Of a stretch of 64,000 bases of DNA, positions 56,144-64,000 are shown piece after piece. The notes under the pieces were generated by a model. That model did no database searches. It saw only the letters and a program-made list of their open reading frames with translations, and had not been told where the DNA came from. Source of the DNA: Thalassotalea atypica (GTDB lineage Bacteria > Pseudomonadota > Gammaproteobacteria > Enterobacterales > Alteromonadaceae); contig NZ_AP027364.1 of NCBI RefSeq assembly GCF_030295975.1, forward strand, positions 930,001 to 994,000. The letters are read 5' to 3'. How positions within the stretch are numbered: position 1 is the stretch's first letter; each line of letters begins with the position of its first letter. Made by a program: the position numbers and the translations under genes.

Positions 56144-56857
56144 TTAAGTTGACCATTGAATGTTTTTTGCAAGGTTTTGCTGCCATTGATTTAAAGACTC
56201 TTGCTTATCGCCGACTATAATCACATTCTGTTGCCCAAACTGCTTTGCAATACCACGCAATTGAGCGTCTGAAAACTGCTCTGAAAACAACACTTCGTCA
56301 CGATTAGGTACCACAAAAACATTAACTGGTGACGTTTTACCTTGGAAGACCAAATGCAAACTCTTGATGCCATCAAATCGACAATAATCTGCAGATATTA
56401 GTTCACCAATAGTACCACTAAAGCGGCCATCAAATGACGCCATTTTGCTATTTAATGAGGTCAGTGAAACCCGAGCATCTGTAGTATTATCAAAACTACC
56501 TACTTCATGATAAACGTGGGCTAATGCATAATCATCAATACCTGAGTATGCGCTAGAAAATTGCATAAAATTAAAGATTAAACCAAAGGCGAATGCCACT
56601 GATGCAGCTAGAGCAAGGTGAGTTCGACTCTTACGCTTTTGCTGACGATGACTAGCCATGGTTTGGCGCAGGATTAAATGATCACACAAATCTTCAGGTA
56701 CAGGCACATTCAATGCTTGTTCAATTTTACTGTTTAGGATTTCAATCTCTTGAGCATATTGTTGTTTACTTGCATCTGCTTTTCTTGCAGACATAAATTC
56801 AGGATCTTGACTGTAGGGATCAGCGAGCAGGCTGCGTCTAAATTTCAGATCATCCAT
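56144..56857 (-). CDS. DUF3379 protein, putative membrane anti-sigma partner
   Basis: The 237-residue protein matches what I know of DUF3379: an N-terminal cytoplasmic part (FRRSLLADPYSQDPEF, then a helical segment and VPEDLCDHLILRQ), one membrane helix at about 82-100 (LALAASVAFAFGLIFNFM), and a periplasmic domain of about 130 residues. It overlaps the ECF sigma factor gene by eight bases. Such pairing usually means the membrane protein binds and restrains the sigma factor. No zinc-binding anti-sigma HxxxCxxC motif is visible. The signal sensed is unknown. Confidence 0.75.
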   Translation of the reverse strand: MDDLKFRRSLLADPYSQDPEFMSARKADASKQQYAQEIEILNSKIEQALNVPVPEDLCDHLILRQTMASHRQQKRKSRTHLALAASVAFAFGLIFNFMQFSSAYSGIDDYALAHVYHEVGSFDNTTDARVSLTSLNSKMASFDGRFSGTIGELISADYCRFDGIKSLHLVFQGKTSPVNVFVVPNRDEVLFSEQFSDAQLRGIAKQFGQQNVIIVGDKQESLNQWQQNLAKNIQWST

Positions 56858-57419
56858 TGTGATTACCTCTTTTCAATGGTTGTTCATCGATCGCTTCTTT
56901 TAACTGGTTTCTGGCGCGAAACAGTCTTGTCATTACGGTGTTCTTATTTAAGTCGAGGATTTTAGCTATTTCTTCGCCGCTAAAGCCACCGACCACCTGT
57001 AACACAAGTGGCTCTCGATATTCATCTGGCATGAGACCTATTTTTTCTCTTAGCCAGTGGTTTTCTATTTCTTGTTCGGTACTTGTTGAGCGCGTATCTG
57101 TTATTGCGGCTTCATCATATTCACTCATTTCAAAACGCTTTCGTTCAAAGCGTCTGGCATTTTCACGTCGTAATATGGTGATCAGCCAAGACTTCGCGGC
57201 TTTTTCGTCCTTAAGTGAATCTAAGGCGCGCCATGCACGCAGAAAGGTTTCTTGCACCAAATCTTCTGACACTTGCTTATCATGCGTCAACCAATACGCA
57301 TAGCGATATAAATCACTATGCAAGGCCCGAACAAGGGCTTCGTATCTTACTTGTTTTGTCGTCATGGAAGTAGAGACCCGATGGTCTGAATTATTATTTC
57401 GAATTATTTTTTTTAGCAT
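56850..57419 (-). CDS. ECF-type RNA polymerase sigma factor
   Basis: The 189-residue protein is an extracytoplasmic-function sigma-70 family member. Region 2 (about 25-90) includes HSDLYRYAYWLTHDKQVSEDLVQETFLRAWRAL-type sequence, and region 4 (about 125-175) includes MPDEYREPLVLQVVGGFSGEEIAKILDLNKNTVMTRLFRAR-type sequence. The start could be ATG 57419 or the internal ATG at 57365; neither has a strong ribosome site. It is encoded with a DUF3379 partner. Its regulon cannot be read from the window. Confidence 0.9.
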   Translation of the reverse strand: MLKKIIRNNNSDHRVSTSMTTKQVRYEALVRALHSDLYRYAYWLTHDKQVSEDLVQETFLRAWRALDSLKDEKAAKSWLITILRRENARRFERKRFEMSEYDEAAITDTRSTSTEQEIENHWLREKIGLMPDEYREPLVLQVVGGFSGEEIAKILDLNKNTVMTRLFRARNQLKEAIDEQPLKRGNHNG

Positions 57420-57514
57420 TATTTAACGCGTAGAAATTAAAACGGCGAGGTTAAGTTTAGCCGATTGTGCTAAAAATAACATCGCCGAAGAAGTGTGATA
57501 TTGAACCTGAAATA

Positions 57515-59185
57515 TTAAGGGTTCAGTTTTATTGATGTGTTAGCGCTTTGTTTTGCTTGGATTTTATAAAGCGCTGATATTGCATGAACAAGCGCGTCTC
57601 CCTGCCACTCTTTGGCCGGTTGGTCGTTATTGCCATAAAAATAGGCATATAAATCATCGACTGCTTGGCTAAATTCATCATGACTAAAATACGCCTTTGC
57701 GTCACTAATATTATTGACGGTTTGCGTTTTACTGATACTTTTTGCCCAAGGCAACAACAAGTTCATCACTTGTGCACCTTGGTTCTTTTTACAGGCTGCT
57801 AATATAGCCAAGTGAACATCATTAACTTGATAAGTGTCGGTCTTATTCTTAAGAATTGACTTTGTACGTCGACTCAAAAGGTATTGCGTCAACCACGCTA
57901 GGCAAGTCAGTAACCATAATGCTAGGAATAACCACTGCAGCCAAGGCGATTTCTCAATAATAACAGTTTCGGGAGTGATATATCCTTTGTCTTGTTGAAT
58001 GGCTGGGGGGGGAATATCTGTAGTCGTATCGATATTTTCGTTTGGTTTGATAATGATCGATTGCGCCGGTAATGTTGCAGTTTCCATGCGATTAGTGATC
58101 GTGTTCCACCATGGGATAGTTAGCGCTGGCAATTGATATTCTCCGGCACGACTTGCGACAATGGCAAAGTTTCGCACTGACTGACTGATGATTCGCCCTT
58201 TGTTTAAGCTTGAATGCAGCTCTGCTTGGTCAGGGTATACTTTAAGTCCTTTCGGCAACGTCAATGCTATTGATGGCAATTGCTCTGAAGAAACACCCGC
58301 AGCGGTTAACGTGATAGTACGTGTGATTGGCTCTCCAACTGTAAATTGCCCTTCAGTAGGTTGCCATTCTTCGTGTAGGGTCAGGAGCTCACTGGGTAGC
58401 CATTGGCCTTTGAATTGCTGAGGAATAGGGCGAACCTTAATAGGAATTTCTTCACCGATGACGCTTACGGGTTTTGTCTCACCAAAGCTTAGAAAATTTG
58501 AGCGTCTTGCCGATTGCACCATGATTTCACCTGAAAACATTGGGGATGCAAGTATAAAATCTCCGCTTTGTTGTGGAGTGACAGAGTAGGTACGTTCAAT
58601 GACGCGAAAACGACGTCCATTAATAATGGTTTCATTTTCTTTATCTTTCCCCACTTGAGTGATGGTTGCGCCTTCGAAGCTTGGCTCACTTAAGCTGCCT
58701 CGTTGTAGTTCCGCAGCAAAATGCAGCTTTACCGTTAATGTCATCATCTGCTGAACATAAATGTCTTTGTTTGACACTTCTGTGGTGATAAAAAGGTCTT
58801 GCTGCCTTGACGCGCTGGGATCACTAGCCGATAGCACTTTAACTTGAATTGGCGCTGTTTGTTGATCGTCAATTTTTAGTGCAGGAATTGTTAAATTTCC
58901 TTCATGACGTGGAACCAATAATGTTGTCCATTTTGTGGTTCTCGAAGTTTGAAAATTAACCATGCTAGTTTGCGTGCTAACCGATGTTCTACCGACAATA
59001 AAATCATTCAATAGGGCAGAAGTGTCCAGTGCATTAGAATCGACATCATCATCAGCAACAACTGTTAATACGATAGACTCTTTGACAGTAACAGGGTTTT
59101 TATCTATCGAAGCGGTTACTTGAGTCAATGCATGCGACGGCATCATCCCAAATACACTGACCAATAAAATAATAGCTCTTACCAC
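57515..59185 (-). CDS. BatD family protein
   Basis: The 556-residue protein is BatD-like. It has a signal peptide (IILLVSVFGMMPSHA), several Ig-like or beta-sandwich segments (ITASIDKNPVTVKESIVLTV type), a long periplasmic region, and one membrane helix near 420-445 (WLQWLFLALWLLTCLAWLTQYLL) followed by a cytoplasmic tail. Bat proteins act with MoxR ATPases and VWA proteins in envelope stress or maintenance; their exact role is unsettled. It overlaps the TPR-VWA gene by seven bases and is the last gene of the operon. Confidence 0.87.
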   Translation of the reverse strand: MVRAIILLVSVFGMMPSHALTQVTASIDKNPVTVKESIVLTVVADDDVDSNALDTSALLNDFIVGRTSVSTQTSMVNFQTSRTTKWTTLLVPRHEGNLTIPALKIDDQQTAPIQVKVLSASDPSASRQQDLFITTEVSNKDIYVQQMMTLTVKLHFAAELQRGSLSEPSFEGATITQVGKDKENETIINGRRFRVIERTYSVTPQQSGDFILASPMFSGEIMVQSARRSNFLSFGETKPVSVIGEEIPIKVRPIPQQFKGQWLPSELLTLHEEWQPTEGQFTVGEPITRTITLTAAGVSSEQLPSIALTLPKGLKVYPDQAELHSSLNKGRIISQSVRNFAIVASRAGEYQLPALTIPWWNTITNRMETATLPAQSIIIKPNENIDTTTDIPPPAIQQDKGYITPETVIIEKSPWLQWLFLALWLLTCLAWLTQYLLSRRTKSILKNKTDTYQVNDVHLAILAACKKNQGAQVMNLLLPWAKSISKTQTVNNISDAKAYFSHDEFSQAVDDLYAYFYGNNDQPAKEWQGDALVHAISALYKIQAKQSANTSIKLNP

Positions 59186-61053
59186 TTTTTCTTCACTCCT
59201 GATTGGCTGCCATTTTGACGACGCTTTTGATACTCCAACTGCATTTTGTTGCGTAATAAAAGGTAAGGATCGTCGGTGACCTTATTTAATAATTGCTGAT
59301 GTTTTTGCGCTTTTTCTTGATCTATTTGTTCTTGACGCGCTTGTTGAGCTTGAGCTTCTTTAGTTTCTGGCTCGCCTTCTTCGGGCTGTGCTTCATTTTG
59401 AGCTTGTTGCTCTTTCTCTTGTTCTAGGTCTTTTTCTGCCTCGTTTTGTTGAGCGTTGCTGTTTTCCTGCTGCTGATCTTGCTGTTCTTGCTCTGATTGA
59501 TTTTCTTGCGAGTTAGCCTGATCATCTTTTTTTTGTTCTGACTGAGATTGATTTTCGTCCGAGCTGTCAGATTGCTGGCTATCTTTATTTTGTTGCTCCT
59601 TTTGCTCTGATTGCTGTTCTTCAGAATCTTGTTGATCTTGGCTCTGATCGCCTTGTTGTTGCTCATTTTCCTGCTGTTGCTGTTGTTCTTGCTGTTTTTT
59701 GAGCTCTTCAATTAACGCCTTATTTTTTTGGGCATTTTCATCGTTTGGGTTTTTCTCCAATGCTTTATCATACGCTTCAATAGCGTTATCAAAATCTTTC
59801 AATTGGGCGTAAGCATTCCCTTGATTGTAATAGGCGTCTGCGGTATCAAGTTGTTGAAAGGAGCTCAAGGCTTGTTCATATTCTCCATTTTTATATTGTG
59901 CACTGCCTTTCCACATCGGATCTTCAAATAGCGCAGCGGCAGTGTCATAGCTTTCTTGATTATATTGCTGTTGACCCTGTTGATCTTTGGTCTTCCACAA
60001 ATTGCTAAAATCAACAGCGTAGCTTGGTTTGCTCGGCAGCGTGAACATTAAGATCGCAGCAACTGATAACACGCCACGTCGGAAATAGCCCAATAAAAGT
60101 GGTAATAATAAAATAACGAGATAAGGACCCGCTTCTTGCCATTGATCACCGGTATTATTATTTTCCCCCTGCTGTTTTTCTTGCTGATTTTTCGAAGGTT
60201 TCGTCAAGGCTTCAATATCATCATTTTCATGGGAAATCGTTTGATAATGACCAGTTGATTGATTTGCAACGCCCGCTAAATACTTTGAGCTCAGGCGAGG
60301 AAGGACTATTGCACCTTTATCATCTTTTAATAACTCACCGTTAGTCAGCTTTATTGGTGCACCATCGTTGGTGCCAACACCGAGAATATTTAAACGATGT
60401 GGAAATGATTTTGACCAGTCGTTAATATCGCTGATGTCTTCAAAATCTATGCCGTCGGTAAACCAGTATATATCGCCTTCAACATGCCCTGCATTTGCTA
60501 ACATATCGTTAGCCAGATACAAAGCGGCTAATGGATTACTGCCCATTTCAGGCATAAGATCAGGACTGAGAGACGGCAGTAATAATTTGATGTTATTAAT
60601 ATCTTCTGTGAGCGGACTAATAACAAACGCATCTCCGGCATAAGCAATAAGGCCAATGTCACCTTCGTTAAGGTTATCCAACAAGTCGATGGCTTTGTAG
60701 CGCGCACGGGTTAAGCGATTAGGGGTGATATCTGTGGCATACATGGAGTATGACATATCCATAATGAGCACAGAGCCCCGCTGTATTTGATAAACAGGCT
60801 GAGGTAACTTTTGCCAAGTAGGACCTGCCAGCGCAACTATTGCCAGCAGTCCGGTCAAAAAAGGTAAGGCAAGTGAAAGCGATTTGCCTTCGTTTCCTTG
60901 CTCTAACAACACCGAAGACAGGTGCTTGGGTACTAACTTGGTCCAGCCGGATTGGCTAACGCGGATCTTTCTTAGCAGATACATTGCAAGCATTAGCGCG
61001 ATAATTGCTAATAACCACACCGGCCTAATAAAATGAAAGTCATTGAAATTCAT
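59179..61053 (-). CDS. VWA-TPR protein (BatB and BatC in one chain)
   Basis: The 624-residue protein combines a BatB-type VWA domain with a BatC-type TPR region. Residues about 95-280 are the VWA domain, with MIDAS start VLIMDMSYSMYATD. Membrane helices flank it (WLLAIIALMLAMYLL near the start; LVILLLPLLLGYF after). TPR units follow (AYYNQGNAYAQLKDFDNAIEAYDKAL). The last 170 residues are an extreme Gln/Glu/Asn/Ser-rich tail ending in a basic VKKKW. Its neighbours overlap it on both sides. Confidence 0.88.
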   Translation of the reverse strand: MNFNDFHFIRPVWLLAIIALMLAMYLLRKIRVSQSGWTKLVPKHLSSVLLEQGNEGKSLSLALPFLTGLLAIVALAGPTWQKLPQPVYQIQRGSVLIMDMSYSMYATDITPNRLTRARYKAIDLLDNLNEGDIGLIAYAGDAFVISPLTEDINNIKLLLPSLSPDLMPEMGSNPLAALYLANDMLANAGHVEGDIYWFTDGIDFEDISDINDWSKSFPHRLNILGVGTNDGAPIKLTNGELLKDDKGAIVLPRLSSKYLAGVANQSTGHYQTISHENDDIEALTKPSKNQQEKQQGENNNTGDQWQEAGPYLVILLLPLLLGYFRRGVLSVAAILMFTLPSKPSYAVDFSNLWKTKDQQGQQQYNQESYDTAAALFEDPMWKGSAQYKNGEYEQALSSFQQLDTADAYYNQGNAYAQLKDFDNAIEAYDKALEKNPNDENAQKNKALIEELKKQQEQQQQQENEQQQGDQSQDQQDSEEQQSEQKEQQNKDSQQSDSSDENQSQSEQKKDDQANSQENQSEQEQQDQQQENSNAQQNEAEKDLEQEKEQQAQNEAQPEEGEPETKEAQAQQARQEQIDQEKAQKHQQLLNKVTDDPYLLLRNKMQLEYQKRRQNGSQSGVKKKW

Positions 61054-62090
61054 TTGCTCACCCCTGCATTCTTATCTAATTTACTGCTGGCCGTATGCGT
61101 CGACCGACTTGCCCACATATGCCTTATGTTTATGGTAAGTAAATAACAGAACACGAGAATAAGCGATACAGCCAGTGGGTAATGGAACAAAGAAGTCAAC
61201 GGACGCATTTGTTGTTGCTCTTGCTCTACCGGCTCTAGATTGTCGAGTAATTGGTATATTTCACTCATGCTTTGGCTGTCTCGAGCCCTAAAATATTTAC
61301 CGCCAGTTTGTTCGGCGAGGTTTGTTAGTGTTGCTTCATCTAATTCGCTTGATGGGTTAACGCGGCGCGTACCAAACAAAGAACGTTGCAGCATGACATC
61401 TGCGCCAATACCGATGGAGTATATGGTAATGCCTTTATCAACAGCTAATTCAAGTGCTTGATCTGGTGTGATTTTACCTGCCGTGTTTTGACCATCAGTC
61501 AGTAATACCAATACGCGGTTCGAGTCCGGTTTTTCGTCAAAGCGTTTTGCGGCTAAAGCAATTGCATCACCAATCGCAGTTTTCTTGCCGACTAAACCAA
61601 GCACTGTTTCTTCTAACATTTGTTTGACTGTTTTTCTGTCAAACGTCATGGGGGTTTGCATATAAGCATCATCACCAAATAATATCAGGCCTAGGCGATC
61701 GCCTTGTCTTCTTTCTATAAACTCACCAAGCAATACTTTGAGCATGTCTAATCGGTTAACTGTAGTACCGCCCAGTTCCATGTCTTCTACTTGCATACTG
61801 CCCGATAAATCCACCGCTATCATCATTTCACGGCCTTCGGTTGGAATATCAATTGGCTCTCCTAACCATTGTGGCTGACTTGCCGAGACAACTGTAAGTA
61901 GCCATATGATGGTTAATATCGACAGTGGTACTTTATTTTTATTACTGCTCGACTCAATGGTTGAAACGCCAGACAACAAGTGTGGAATTTTCAGCGCTGC
62001 ACTTTGGCTGTGCTTTTTTGCCGGTAGCCAATAGACCAATAGAGGTAATGGTAAGGCAAGCAGTAACCACGGCCATTCAAAATGGATCAT
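61050..62090 (-). CDS. VWA domain protein (BatA-like)
   Basis: The 346-residue protein has membrane helices near the start (WPWLLLALPLPLLVYWL and ILTIIWLLTVVSASQP) and near the end (LAVSLILVFCYLLTI), and a VWA domain in between with a full MIDAS: AVDLSGSMQ, LTDGQNTAG and a conserved Thr in KKTAIGDAIAL. This is the BatA plan. It overlaps the following gene by four bases and the preceding one by four. It is expected to face the periplasm and bind partners via a metal ion. Confidence 0.88.
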   Translation of the reverse strand: MIHFEWPWLLLALPLPLLVYWLPAKKHSQSAALKIPHLLSGVSTIESSSNKNKVPLSILTIIWLLTVVSASQPQWLGEPIDIPTEGREMMIAVDLSGSMQVEDMELGGTTVNRLDMLKVLLGEFIERRQGDRLGLILFGDDAYMQTPMTFDRKTVKQMLEETVLGLVGKKTAIGDAIALAAKRFDEKPDSNRVLVLLTDGQNTAGKITPDQALELAVDKGITIYSIGIGADVMLQRSLFGTRRVNPSSELDEATLTNLAEQTGGKYFRARDSQSMSEIYQLLDNLEPVEQEQQQMRPLTSLFHYPLAVSLILVFCYLLTINIRHMWASRSTHTASSKLDKNAGVSK

Positions 62091-62560
62091 ATAGCCTCCT
62101 TCATTTGTGCAGGTTTAGGTGGTAAGGCTTGGCCAATCCAAAATTCAATAACTTCTTTTAATTGCTGGCATTCATTGTCATCAAAAGGCTTTTGATAATA
62201 GGTAATGAGTAAATTCTGGCATTTATTGTTGAACATTCGTTGTTGTTTTCTAGGTAGTGCTGCTGCTAAGAAGTCAGTTAACTTTTCTCCTGATAAATGA
62301 GCCACATCTTTTCTGGGAAAGTAAGCCATGGCAGCCCACTTTAATATGGTCATGTATTCGCTCGCCGAGCCAGCTTGTGCTAATTGTTTTAGCGCTACTT
62401 TACGATTACGCGTTAATTTAACCCGTTGTATAAATTTAATGATTAGCCATACCAATAATGCGGATAATAATGCGTATACCGCTATCCAGCCAGGGGCTGT
62501 TGGGTAATTGGCTATTTGTTCGGGGATGTGAATGTCTTGCAGTTGAGCTAACGGGTCCAT
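62087..62560 (-). CDS. DUF4381 domain protein
   Basis: The 157-residue protein has one membrane helix (WIAVYALLSALLVWLIIKFIQRV) after a short N-terminal segment (LAQLQDIHIPEQI), then a helical cytoplasmic domain. DUF4381 proteins are regularly found between DUF58 and VWA genes in MoxR/Bat operons, exactly as here. It overlaps its neighbours by 13 and 4 bases. No enzyme activity is known for the family. Confidence 0.83.
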   Translation of the reverse strand: MDPLAQLQDIHIPEQIANYPTAPGWIAVYALLSALLVWLIIKFIQRVKLTRNRKVALKQLAQAGSASEYMTILKWAAMAYFPRKDVAHLSGEKLTDFLAAALPRKQQRMFNNKCQNLLITYYQKPFDDNECQQLKEVIEFWIGQALPPKPAQMKEAI

Positions 62561-63576
62561 TGACGGTCTCCATGGCTCAATTGATTTTCCAATGTTTCGG
62601 CTGCGCTAATAGTCAAAAGTCGAGCGCCGGCTTTAGTAAATAAGTGTTGTTGCATTTTCTGATGAGCTAGAGCACTTTGCGCGTATTCTTGTTCACTCTT
62701 CTTGTTACCTAGTGTCAAAGTTTGCCTGTTTTCGCCATCGCTTAGCACTACATTAAGCATGTTGGTGGAGGCTGGCAGTTGATGTTCAATAGGATCATAA
62801 ATTTGGCAGACGATCAATTCACAGTGACGGCTGACATGAGCCAAATGTCTTACACTTTCTTCGCTTACTCCATAACCATCGGTGATTAAATAAACGAGAC
62901 TACCTGGTCGGGCTAGTTGTCTGATACGAGCACAATTCTCTTCGAAAGCTACAGTAGCTTCTAGGGCAGGAGCTTGCAGGTTTTTTTCATTCTCTTGTAG
63001 TTGTGTGTTTAGGCCTAAACGATGAATTTCTTGCAGATTATGTAGATAGTGTAACACACCTTGCTTACGACTGCGTGGCTTGCATTCTAAATGGCGATGT
63101 TCATTAAATACGATACCGCCGAGTCGATCTCCACGCCCTTTGGCATGCCACGCGACTAATGCTGCGACATGTGCTGCTTGCACGGATTTAAATAGTAACT
63201 TGCTGCCAAAATGCATATTACTCGATAAATCTGTCGCAATAAGTACCGGACGCTCAATTTCTTCTCGAAATAACTTGGTATGTGTTTTACCTGTTCTAGC
63301 GGTCACGCGCCAATCTATCGTACGTATATCATCGCCCGTTTGGTAATGACGTACCTCATCAAACTCCATGCCTCGACCTTTGCTGCGGGCAAGGTAATTT
63401 CCAGACATTTTACTCGACTGGTTGCGATTAGCTGACAAGTTGATCAAAGAAGCTTTACTTTGGTATTGTAATAACTCTTCAATACTTAACGCTATGCCGT
63501 TTGTCTTAAGGCTAGACAAAATCGCCGGTACATCATTATGCTCAGGCGCTATTGATAATTGATTAAACCATTTCAT
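62548..63576 (-). CDS. DUF58 domain protein
   Basis: The 342-residue protein is of the DUF58 family, a VWA-like fold that accompanies MoxR ATPases. It has SKMSGNYLARSKGRGMEFDEVRHYQTGDDIRTIDWRVTART-type sequence at about 54-95 (hallmark GRGMEFDEVR and IDWRVTAR), and RPVLIATDLSSNM with a degenerate MIDAS. It follows the MoxR gene by nine bases. Function in the family is linked to MoxR-driven chaperone-like or stress roles, still poorly defined. Confidence 0.9.
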   Translation of the reverse strand: MKWFNQLSIAPEHNDVPAILSSLKTNGIALSIEELLQYQSKASLINLSANRNQSSKMSGNYLARSKGRGMEFDEVRHYQTGDDIRTIDWRVTARTGKTHTKLFREEIERPVLIATDLSSNMHFGSKLLFKSVQAAHVAALVAWHAKGRGDRLGGIVFNEHRHLECKPRSRKQGVLHYLHNLQEIHRLGLNTQLQENEKNLQAPALEATVAFEENCARIRQLARPGSLVYLITDGYGVSEESVRHLAHVSRHCELIVCQIYDPIEHQLPASTNMLNVVLSDGENRQTLTLGNKKSEQEYAQSALAHQKMQQHLFTKAGARLLTISAAETLENQLSHGDRQWTR

Positions 63577-63585
63577 CGCATTAAC

Positions 63586-64000
63586 TTAGGCAACTGCAAC
63601 TAAACTCAACAAGTGGTCAAGTAACTGATTAGGCGTGATCCCTTCAGCTTCGGCTTGATAAGTGAGCAAAATTCTATGTCTTAATACGTTGTGAAATACC
63701 GCTTGAACATCTTCAGGGCTGACAAAGTCACGGTTGTGAAGCCAAGCTCTAGCGCGAGCACAGCGATCCAATGCGATGGTTGCACGTGGACTAGCGCCGT
63801 AAGCAAGCCACTTTTTCAATTTATCGTCATATTTTTCGGGCTGGCGTGTTGCCATAATCAAATCAACGATATAGTTTTCAACTGCTTCTGACATATGAAT
63901 TTTAAGGGCTTGTTCACGAGCCGAAAAAATTTCGTCTTGGCTTAAAATACGTAAAGCTTTTTTGTCGTGTTTAAGGGCTTCACCTCGATTAAGTTTGAGT
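63586..64000 (-). CDS. MoxR-family AAA+ ATPase, 5' truncated by window edge
   Basis: The reading frame continues past ATG 63894 to the window end, so the gene is cut at its 5' side and that Met is internal. The visible part is the C-terminal lid region of a MoxR ATPase. It includes LSQDEIFSAREQALKIHMSE, then YIVDLIMATRQPEKYDDKLKKWL, the sensor-2 type GASPRATIALDRCARARAWL, and VSPEDVQAVFHNVLRHRILLTY. The P-loop is outside the window. It is the first visible gene of the Bat-type operon. Confidence 0.92.
   Translation of the reverse strand, partial: LKLNRGEALKHDKKALRILSQDEIFSAREQALKIHMSEAVENYIVDLIMATRQPEKYDDKLKKWLAYGASPRATIALDRCARARAWLHNRDFVSPEDVQAVFHNVLRHRILLTYQAEAEGITPNQLLDHLLSLVAVA

Noticed and set aside
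59424-59711. Lys/Asn-rich 95-codon open frame in the Gln/Glu-rich tail region
   Set aside because: It is a frame shadow of the low-complexity coding tail on the same strand, with no start signal of its own.

Overview
The window reads as part of the chromosome of a marine gammaproteobacterium of the Alteromonadales, most likely Colwelliaceae or a neighbour (Thalassotalea/Colwellia-like). This is an inference from the low G+C look, the ribH-nusB-thiL-pgpA block, the cysD-cysN-SLC13-cysC order, GlyGly-CTERM proteins, a DUF3379/ECF sigma pair and a probable Slr4-type S-layer gene. No tRNA, rRNA, insertion sequence, integrase or CRISPR array was seen. Both window edges cut genes (gspJ on the left, a MoxR ATPase gene on the right).

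Layout. 1-5757: the distal part of a type II secretion operon in the unusual order J-K-L-M-C-D, with a lipoprotein secretin. 5758-6464: a long intergenic region with a REP-like palindrome, a terminator and a strong promoter/leader. 6465-7871: a very abundant-looking, Cys-free, signal-peptide-bearing protein resembling the Slr4 S-layer family, followed by an unknown secreted protein. 8816-35165: a large surface-polysaccharide locus. It encodes a sulfotransferase, two Wzx-like flippases, a nitroreductase-like protein, a pyruvyl transferase, CDP-glycerol synthesis and transfer, Alg14/PssD and a PssE-WecG fusion, GT4 and GT2 enzymes, Wzz, a Wzy-like polymerase, a GDPD-like lipoprotein, an asparagine-synthetase-like protein, an acetyltransferase, two paralogous beta-helix proteins, a large beta-propeller-like protein and a GH20 hexosaminidase lipoprotein. 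35656-42369: housekeeping genes (ribH, nusB, thiL, pgpA, serA, rpiA, 5-formyl-THF cyclo-ligase, POT peptide transporter). 42685-53136: precursor supply, with ugd, a UDP-glucuronate epimerase-like gene, galU, cysD, cysN, an SLC13 permease, cysC, a DHH phosphoesterase and galE. 53221-57419: an EAL-HDOD protein, putP, and a DUF3379/ECF sigma pair. 57515-64000: a Bat-type operon (MoxR, DUF58, DUF4381, two VWA proteins, BatD).

How it fits together. Most of the window concerns the cell surface. A Wzx/Wzy/Wzz polysaccharide is plausibly built from UDP-Glc, UDP-GlcA, UDP-GalA and UDP-Gal (galU, ugd, the epimerase, galE). It may be decorated with glycerol phosphate (TagD-like and TagF-like enzymes), pyruvate, acetyl and sulfate groups; the sulfate would come from PAPS made by CysDN and CysC. 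Secreted or anchored beta-helix, propeller and GH20 proteins may act on it. The protein surface layer and the T2SS operon sit next to each other, which suggests dedicated export. The two GlyGly-CTERM proteins are also of a class expected to use T2SS. The most interesting points are the T2SS/S-layer pairing, the PssE-WecG fusion, the glycerol-phosphate module with its own GDPD-like lipoprotein, and the DHH protein overlapping cysC as a possible pAp phosphatase.
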